This document shows, piece after piece, positions 56,308 to 64,000 of a stretch of 64,000 bases of DNA. The notes beneath the pieces were generated by a model. That model was given only the letters and a program-made list of their open reading frames with translations. It ran no database searches and was not told the origin of the DNA. The stretch spans positions 28,276,673 through 28,340,672 of the forward strand of contig OZ037766.1 in NCBI GenBank assembly GCA_964035545.1, in the 5' to 3' direction. Origin of the DNA: Bugula neritina. Its lineage: Eukaryota > Bryozoa > Gymnolaemata > Cheilostomatida > Bugulidae. The position numbers and the translations under genes were made by a program. Positions within the stretch are counted from its first letter, which is position 1, and each line of letters starts with the position of its first letter.

Positions 56308-57571
56308 TTATGTATAAACTTTTACAGTGTATCCATCTTCAATATAAACATTGTCCACATAGGTGATAGGTATAGCTGCATTTTCTTGAGAAATCTCTCT
56401 AGGTACTGGTATAGGAGATTTGTTTGGGGTTCTGTGCAAGCCCACTGATTGGCTGGTGTTTCTAACATTATTTGTGTTGACATGCAATTCATATGATGAT
56501 GTATTTGTGTCACCATTCTTTGTAGGGTTATTTAAAGCCGATTCTTCAGTGTTTATACTCTCCATGGATGTTCTATGAGTTAGTATAGGTTGTTCATACT
56601 GAAGATCATAGTCTGGTGAAGAAATGGTTGTAGTGTTGGTCATAGTCTGAGAAACTGTAGGATTAATCGCAGGTGCTCTGTGTTGAGGTGGAATAGAAGG
56701 ATTGTGAGATGAAAATGTAGAATTATTCTGTTGTCGTGATGTGTACATATTGTCTGTAGACCGTCTGTTCAGCACGTCTCTACTGATGATCTCTCCTGAC
56801 CGATTTCGTTTATTTCCCTCATGTTCTAAATCTAAAAATAAACATTAGCGTTTTTAACTAATTTCCAGTCACTCAAAATTTTGAATGTAACCAACAAAGT
56901 TTCCAGTACCTATATAAAAAAATTGCATTTTACCCTCTTTACTGTGTAATTGAGAAGCACAATAATTAAAATTCCGACTAGCCATAAGAATTATTTTCTA
57001 ACGTTCTTCCGGTATTCAAATAATTTAACTTTTTGTCGCTATATAATAAATACCACGGCAATTAATGCAATATTAGCCTATAATATAATATAACATAAAT
57101 TATATTATATACTAGAGTCTAGACCATAATATAGGCTACCTACACCATGTTATTTAAGTGATTTATAATTAACAATATTATTATAATATTATGTTGCATT
57201 ATATAATGTGTTATATTCGCTCATTAACTATATTCTTCTCTTTACTTAGAGATTATTATTGCATGTTGAAAGTTTAATATTCCCGAACTGCTATTAATTA
57301 AAATAACCATAACATTGTGCCTAAAAAAAAATAGCATATATTACAAAAATTGCATTGCAAGTCTGTTTCGAAATAATGTATTTGAAATTACCTAAATCAG
57401 TGCCACGGGTGTACTTATTCTTCAGTGAATAGCAAAGGCAACCAATAAAAACTGCAAGGAGGACAACTCCACATGGAGCTAGTATATATAAGGACAGAAG
57501 TGGGTCTTGTGTTATAGGTCTGTTTGTAGTCTGTCCAATGGTTGTAGTTGTATCACATTCTCCATACAGTG
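56308..57571 (-). pseudogene. Lysozyme-like receptor copy A: transmembrane and tail exons only
   Basis: Two exons: 57392-57571 (stalk and transmembrane helix around GVVLLAVFIGCLCY) and 56308-56831 (cytoplasmic tail ending GYTVKVYT, TAA). They align throughout with the matching exons of the full copy at 59035-63074, including their introns. The signal peptide and three lysozyme-domain exons are missing: the upstream DNA jumps at 58212-58217 from intron sequence to the gene's 5' flank. Frames and splice sites are intact. Relative to the other copies the tail has lost the PPxY motif (SPDY) and the YVN tyrosine (LHVN), and is extended by four residues at the end. It may be a relic, or may be spliced as alternative 3' exons of the copy directly upstream. 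Both acceptor phases would permit this. Confidence 0.75.
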
Positions 57572-58864
57572 CTGTAAGTAAGTATATATGTAATACATAG
57601 TACTCTTATAAACCTACACATGTATAGATTATTTCTGCATGATTATAAGATAATATATTATATAAAATATATTTTAACATATTTTAGATAAACTAGGTAA
57701 ATGTATATATAACTCATAAATTTGTATATAAACAATTTTGGAACAACAACATTTTGAAAATGTTGCTAAAGTTTTTAAGTTAATGAAAATTTTGAGCGCA
57801 CAGTCATTTTTCCCTAATTTAAAATACAATTATTGTAACCATTGACAATTTACATATACTGCAAGCAATTTTATTTATAACTATTTTTCTTTGATTGGCC
57901 ATATTTTTTGGGAAGCTATGATCAACTGATCATCGTATTTTGACAAATCAAAGTAAACACTGTTTATTTAAATAATTGTAATGTTGAATTTTCATTCGAT
58001 TGAATGAAAAATATTTATTGGCCATTGAACTGTGGTAATACTGACTATATTTATAGCAAAACCATGGTTTATACCATTGTCAAAAAGCTACCCATCACAT
58101 ATAGACTGCCGTTATGTTTATGCAGGGATATTTTTGTTACGTTGTTGTGTAAACTTATGAACCTAATTTGCTGAAATTCATGTCAAAACAGAAGAATTTG
58201 CAGAAACTCAACAGCCAATCACCATCTAATATAACATATTTTTTATAGATTAACTGAATTCCTGTTTACAACATGTTATAGATGACACATTTATTTGCTG
58301 GAAATAACCATAGAAACAAAGAATAGAAATAAATATAAGTAATGAATTCTACTAGCAATGCACAGAGTATTGAGATTTATATTACTTTACTGTAATCATG
58401 ACACACAGTTAGTGTTTAGTATGCGTCTTGTTATAAGGGCATGACTCATTCAATTATATTGATTATTAAAAAGTAAACATACAAATGTTATCAATTGATT
58501 TCTGCTTGCCAACCACACAATTTAAACTCTCTATAACCCTCTACGCAGCAACACTAAGAGAATGTATAACTGCAAAGACCGATTCATCTACCCCCCTCCC
58601 CAATAATAACATTATTTACAAAGCTACTATGAAATCGTCAGGCAGTACCAACACCTGGCATATGTAAAGCAGAGTTTAAAGATATATATGTAATCAAACT
58701 AGTTCTTTCAAGTGCCATAAGAATAAGCATTTTACCAAACTGAATCAGCATAATTCAAGAACAAAGTTATAAGCAATGACATCATATAGAAGATCATTAG
58801 CTATGCTATCCTTTATTATAGGCCAACAGCTCAAATGATGCAACTTGCTAATTATAGAAAAATG

Positions 58865-58868
<4 letters not shown>
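57572..58868 (-). repeat. Duplicated flank of receptor copy A with deletion junction
   Basis: 57572-58211 aligns with 60278-60942 (intron 4 of copy B). From about 58212 to 58860 it aligns instead with 63265-63930 (5' flank of copy B). The hexamer CAGCCA is present at both parental points (60943-60948 and 63265-63270) and once here (58212-58217). This marks a roughly 2.3-kb deletion within a tandem duplicate. Confidence 0.8.

Positions 58869-58919
<51 letters not shown>
58869..58919. repeat. (TA)n microsatellite
   Basis: About 25 TA dinucleotides at the boundary between the tandem copies A and B of the lysozyme-like receptor. Confidence 0.97.
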
Positions 58920-58922
<3 letters not shown>

Positions 58923-59034
58923 CAAACGATTTGGACATTCCACAAACTAAATAAAAGAAGCTGGTTCCACCTAAAATTCTCATTGGTGTTATTGCAAAAT
59001 CAGTGCTAATATAACTACCCTTCTGTATGAATTA

Positions 59035-62000
59035 TCACCCATCTGCAATAGTAACATTTTCCACATAGGCGATAGGTTGGGCTGCACTTCCTTTAGTCTT
59101 CACTCTAGGTGTTGGCATAGGTAATTTGTTTGGAGTTCTGTGCAAGCCCACTGATTGATTGATGTTTCTAATATTGTTCGTGTTGACATACAACTCATAT
59201 GATGATGTATTTGTGTCACCACTAGTTGTAGGGTTATTTAAAACCGGTTCTTCAGTGTTTATACTCTCTATGGATGTTCTATAAGTTAGTATTGGTTGTT
59301 CATATTGAAGATCATAGCCTGGTGGAGAAATGGTTGTAGTGTTGGCCATCGTCTGAGAAACTGTAGGATTAATCGCAGGTGCTCTGTGTTGAGGAGGAAT
59401 AGAAGGATTGTGAGATGAAAATGTAGAATTATTCTGTTGTCGTGATGTGTACATATTGTCTGTAGACCGTCTGTTCAGCACGTCTCTACTGATGATCTCT
59501 CCTGATTGTTTTCGTTTATTTCTCTTATGTTCTAAATCTAAAAATAAACATTAGCATTTTTAACTAATTTCGAGTCACTCAAAGTTTTGAATGTAACCAA
59601 CAAAGTTTCCAGTACCTATATAAAATTTTTTTTGTATTTTTTACCCTTTTTACTGTGTAATTGAGAAGCACAATAATTAAAATTCAAACAAGCCATAAGA
59701 ATTATTTTCTAACGTTCTTCCGGTATTCAAATAACTTAACTTTTTGTCACTATATAATAAATACCACGGCAATTAATGCAATATTAGCCTATAATATAAT
59801 ATAACATAAATTATATTATATACTAGAGTCTAGACCTTAATATACCTACACCATGTTATTTAAGTGATTTATAATTAACAATAGTATTATTATATTATGT
59901 TGCATTATATAATGCGTTATATTCGCTCATTAACTATATTCTTCTCTTTACTTAGAGATTATTGTTGCATGTTGCAAGTATGATATTCCTGAGCTGCTAT
60001 TAATTAAAACAACCATAACGTTTTACTTAAAGAAAAAATAGCGTATATTAAAAAGTTGGATTGCAAGTCTTTTGCAAAATAATATATTTGAATTTACCTA
60101 AATCAGTGCCACGGCTGTGCTTATTCTTCAGTGAATAGCAAAGGCAACCAATAAAAACTGCAAGGATGACAACTCCACAAGGAGCTAGTATATATAAGGA
60201 CAGAAGTGGGTCCTGTGTTATAGGTCTGTCTGTAGTCTGTCCAATGGTTGTAGTTGTAGCACACTCTCCATACAGTGCTGTAAGTAAGTATATGTATATA
60301 CATAGTATCCTTATTAACGTACGCCGATATAGATCATTTCTGCATGATTATAAAAAATATAAAATATATCTTAACATATTATTTTAGATCAACAAAGTAA
60401 ATGTTTGTATAACTCATAAATGTATGTAAACAACTTTGGAAGAATAAAATTTTGAAAATTTCAATGCAGCATTTTCTAAGTTAATAAAAATTTTGAGCCC
60501 ACAGTCATTTTTCTTAAATTAAAAATGTAATTATTGTAACCATTGACAATTTACTACTATAAGTTGAAAGCAAATTCTTTACAAATATTTTTCTTAATTG
60601 ATTGGCCATATTTTGTAGGAAATTGTAATCAATTATTCATTTTATTTTGACAAATTAAAGTTAACACTGCTGTTTATTTAGGTATTGTTAATGTTAGATT
60701 TTCATTCGATTAAACAGGAAACATTTATTGGCTATTGAACCGTGTTAATATTGACTATATTTAGAGCAAAATCCCGGTTTATGTCATTGGCTATAAAAAC
60801 TGCCCATCATATAAGCTAGATCAGCCTATATCAATGCTTTTATGTCTATGCAGTAATATTTTTGTAGTGTTTTTCTTTTTTGAACTTATAAACCTAGTTT
60901 ACTGAATTTCATGTCAAAACAAAACCATTCCCAGAAATTCGACAGCCACTCAACATTAAGCTTCTTTAGCAAATGTCAGGTGTTACAGGTGTAGGAAAGT
61001 GCACGATGTCATATACAATGATATTGCATCAATATGAAATGACAAACCAACACCACATGACATTTAATGTACCATAAATAAGTGCATAAGTTGTCGCAAT
61101 AACTTGGCTAATATATTTCATCTTGAAATTGCACACACTGTAGAACTAAAGCAGGTGCAAAGGAACTCTTTTATAGTAAAAGATATTTGCCTCCAAGCTA
61201 AACCAATTCTATAAAAATCTCCATTTTGGTCAGTGAATTAGATTTTATTAAAGTTAGGGAAGCACTTACTTATATTTTTTTATCAAAAACCTTGACAACG
61301 AATTAATATTAAACAGTTTTTATCTACTCACTACTGCATCCACATTTGGGTTCTTGTTTAGCCAGAAAAGCAAGAACATCTTTACTGTTAACCCATGCAC
61401 AGGAAAGATGGCCGAAGAAATGCATCCTGGCGTAGTCTGCACATTGCAGTTGCTCGTAGTCAAAGCCAACTCTCCTCTGTCGACCAATCAGACACCCATC
61501 CTCGTATTTATCCTGCCAAGCCTTCACACACTCCGTAGCACAGTCATAGTCGGTTGTGCAGTTTCTAAAGTCTGGATCTGTAAAACATGCTATAGCTTTG
61601 AATAATTGCTCAATATTTTAGTATTTAGCATTTAAGAAAATTATGATAATAAGACAGATATTCTTGCTGTAGAATTTCTAAGTAGGCACCATGTTTGAAG
61701 AGAACATAAAACACGTACTTGAATACTTTTTAGAGAACATCTTTTATCGCATTTTATGTGGATATTGCTTTAGCATCAAATACCTGAGACAAAATTTTTA
61801 CAATCTTCAAAAAAACTGTTGGAAATTCTGTATGGCCCACAAAATTCCATGTTTTTTATGTGATCTGTTACACAGCCTTCTTCAGGGCGAATCTAAAACA
61901 AATCAATTACATATTGAAGTCTGTTTCATCAATGTGCTCTATTCTATACTATTGAATGTGTAGACATGACAGTCACAGGCAATAACTTAAAAATTCAGAC

Positions 62001-63074
62001 TACATGATAGATTAAAATATATTTCGCACACACATAAATACAAACACATGCACACACACATATAACACACACACGCATGCACATACAACACACACACGCA
62101 CACACACAGACAGACACACGCACGCACGCACACATGCACACACGCACGCACGAGCACACACACATTATATTATAAGCTATATAAGTTTCATACCTGGGCT
62201 AAACAGTTTAAACAGATCTGTGAGGCGCGACCAGAAACTGAAAGCAATAACAATATTTTTATGACATGTGTGTTAGCACAGGACAGTCAAACTTATTTAA
62301 ATACTATTTTTACAGGTGTATTAATTTAAAGCTATTAGAATTATTTTAAAGTATTTTGAAATTATACAAACCAGAGCTGAAATTGCCTCTGCTGAATATG
62401 CCATGTCTCAAACACTGCGGAAAATTGTATTTCTTGCTTTTGAGAACTTTTTTAGATTATTATTATTAGATATGTATTGGTGAGTCATTATTTGTTGCAA
62501 AATAAATGCTTTTGGTTTATCAGAACTTATATATCACCATACTTTTATATAATGGTATGTCAGTATATGATCAAGCAAAGACAAAATGAAATTGTTTGGA
62601 CAGAATTATGTAAATAATAATTGATGAATACATGTAATTAAATTAAAAACGGCATCAGATATCCAAAGTTAATAGTGAATCAGTTTGTTCGAAGATTCTA
62701 TGAATTATATATTTTTTCATTAGATAGTAAGAAAATATCTCTAATAAAATTGTTTGTAGATACAGAAATTAATTTTTATTGGTACTTTCGCAGCAAACCA
62801 CGAATATTGTTTAATATAGAGCTACTAGTTATTTATGTTTCTCCTGTTTAAGCATAAATGGGTATAAATATAACAACGTGTAAAAACATTGATAATATTT
62901 TACATATTTATGCTACTCCAAAATTATTGAGATATGGTGTGATAATTCAAACAACAAATTTTGTTCTGATATTATATAGTGTTTGCACTCATAGCAATTG
63001 TTATTTCTATAAATACCTTTTGGAAAGTTTATGGCAAATAATAATAATCCAATATAAACTTTGATCACCTCCAT
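59035..63074 (-). CDS. Membrane-anchored i-type lysozyme-like receptor, copy B
   Basis: Six exons: 63017-63074 (signal peptide MEVIKVYIGLLLFAINFPK), 62194-62237, 61784-61892, 61332-61577, 60098-60277 and 59035-59537 (TGA); 379 aa. Exon lengths and phases match copy 1 exon by exon (58/44/109/246/180/503 against 58/47/109/246/186/497). The lysozyme-like domain has CLNCLA, PEEGC (candidate Glu), FCGPYRI and a 246-bp exon that differs from copy 1 at only a handful of residues (GFDYEQLQCADYARMHFFGH). The position of the usual catalytic Asp is again Ile, with Asp two residues earlier. One transmembrane helix (GVVILAVFIGCLCY) is followed by a Pro/Tyr-rich tail with PPGY and LYVNTN. The tail stops at IADG, lacking the last YTV of copy 1 because the sequence after GATGGG becomes a TGA. 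Inverted relative to copy 1. Probably a surface protein. Confidence 0.85.
62024..62164. repeat. CA/CG-rich microsatellite
   Basis: About 140 bp of CACA with ACGCACGC and ATGCACAC interruptions in intron 2 of receptor copy B. Same class as the array in DRC9 intron 1. Confidence 0.95.
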
Positions 63075-64000
63075 GCTTTCTATTTTGTTCTAAGAAGTTT
63101 TATATAATACCAGTTATTATGTTATAGTAAATAGGCATTCACTATTGGAGATGGTTGCTTAAGTTATGTCTGTGTGGAGATTGCAGTGTGTATTATACTT
63201 GAGTTGATTGAGGAACAGGAAGAAATGTACCTTTCAGATACAAGTGATAAATGAGACAAACCATCAGCCAATCACCATCTAATATAACATATTTTTATAT
63301 ATTAACTGAACTTCTGTTTACAACATATAAAATGACACATTTATTTGCTGGAAATAACCATGGAAACAATGAATAGAAACAAATATAAGTAATGAATTCT
63401 ACTAGTAATGTACAAAGTATTGTGATTTATGTTACTTTAAACTGTAATCATGACCAACAGTTAGCGTTTTAGTCTGCATTTTGTTATATAAGGGCATGAC
63501 TCATTCAATATTTATCAATAAAAATGTAAAGATACAAATTGTCATCAGATTATTGCTGTTTGCCAATCACACAGCTTAAACTCTTTACCATCTAACAGCA
63601 ACACTAAGAGAACGTACAACTGCAAAGACTGATTCATCTGCCCCTCATGGAGAAACTTATATTATAATACTGTTTACCAGGCTCTTGTGAAATCCTCAGG
63701 CAACACCCACACTGGGCATATGTGAAACAGAGTTTCAAAGAATATATAATTATATTTAAACTAGTTCTATAAATTGTGTATAAAAATTTCACCAAACTAA
63801 ATAACCATAGCTCAAGGTATAATTAAGCTATGGTGTCATATATGAAAGATCATCAGCCAAGCCACATTGGTGATAGGTGAACATTTAAAACGTACAACTT
63901 GTGCATTATAGAAATATATCATATTATGCACAACCTATTGGTAGCATAATAAAACGCTGGATCAGAATTACCGTCTACATGCAGACACAACTCTTAAGTA
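63075..64000. other. 5' flank of receptor copy B
   Basis: Presumed promoter region. 63265-63930 is duplicated at about 58212-58860. No further exon was recognised before the window end. Confidence 0.6.

Noticed and set aside
57572-59034. Hidden lysozyme exons for receptor copy A
   Set aside because: Both strands were read for the CGPYRI, CATECV and signal-peptide segments; none is present, and the junction at 58212-58217 explains the loss.

Overview
The window is nuclear DNA of an invertebrate animal. It is AT-rich, its coding exons are short and bounded by GT-AG introns of about 0.3-3 kb, and it carries microsatellites, minisatellites and transposon relics. A ciliary gene (DRC9/IQCG), invertebrate-type (i-type) lysozyme domains and nucleotidyltransferase-TPR proteins fit a lophotrochozoan-like animal such as a mollusc, annelid or bryozoan. 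The species cannot be named from sequence alone. There is no prokaryotic or organelle signature.

Layout: (1) 206-13164, minus: an 18-exon VIT/vWA protein of the VWA5B type, whose 3' end may leave the window. (2) 14055-19885, minus: a complete 12-exon DRC9/IQCG, subunit of the ciliary dynein regulatory complex. (3) 21646-24031, minus: a five-exon, 303-aa gene of unknown function with an acidic repeat and a basic C-terminus. (4) 24.1-29.1 kb: gene-poor, with a telomere-like G-rich foldback. (5) 29148-35352, minus: a 1010-aa nucleotidyltransferase-TPR protein (copy 1). (6) 33.7-34.4 kb: a non-LTR reverse-transcriptase relic inside intron 1 of copy 1. (7) 37671-39047, minus: a sulfotransferase-like protein in one coding exon. 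(8) 40919-42739: a hAT-like DNA transposon with a perfect 8-bp target duplication. (9) 43115-47627, plus: a six-exon membrane-anchored i-type lysozyme-like receptor. (10) 49050-53785, minus: nucleotidyltransferase-TPR copy 2, with a small hAT-like element in its intron 1. (11) 56308-57571, minus: transmembrane and tail exons only of a further receptor copy. (12) 59035-63074, minus: another complete six-exon receptor copy.

The most interesting part is the right half. Two poorly characterised families are interleaved: proteins with an N-terminal GlnD/DUF294-type nucleotidyltransferase and C-terminal TPRs, and single-pass proteins with an extracellular i-type lysozyme (destabilase) fold and a proline/tyrosine-rich cytoplasmic tail carrying PPxY and YVN motifs. 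The catalytic Asp usually found in i-type lysozymes is not at its aligned place, so the receptor may bind ligand and signal rather than digest peptidoglycan. One receptor copy lost exactly its four extracellular exons through a deletion of about 2.3 kb with a CAGCCA junction. It now lies directly downstream of the intact copy, so it is either a relic or an alternative 3' tail cassette. An innate-immunity role for the locus is inference only.

Gene models were built by hand from splice signals and reading-phase continuity. Every multi-exon model given as complete closes in frame with a terminal stop.
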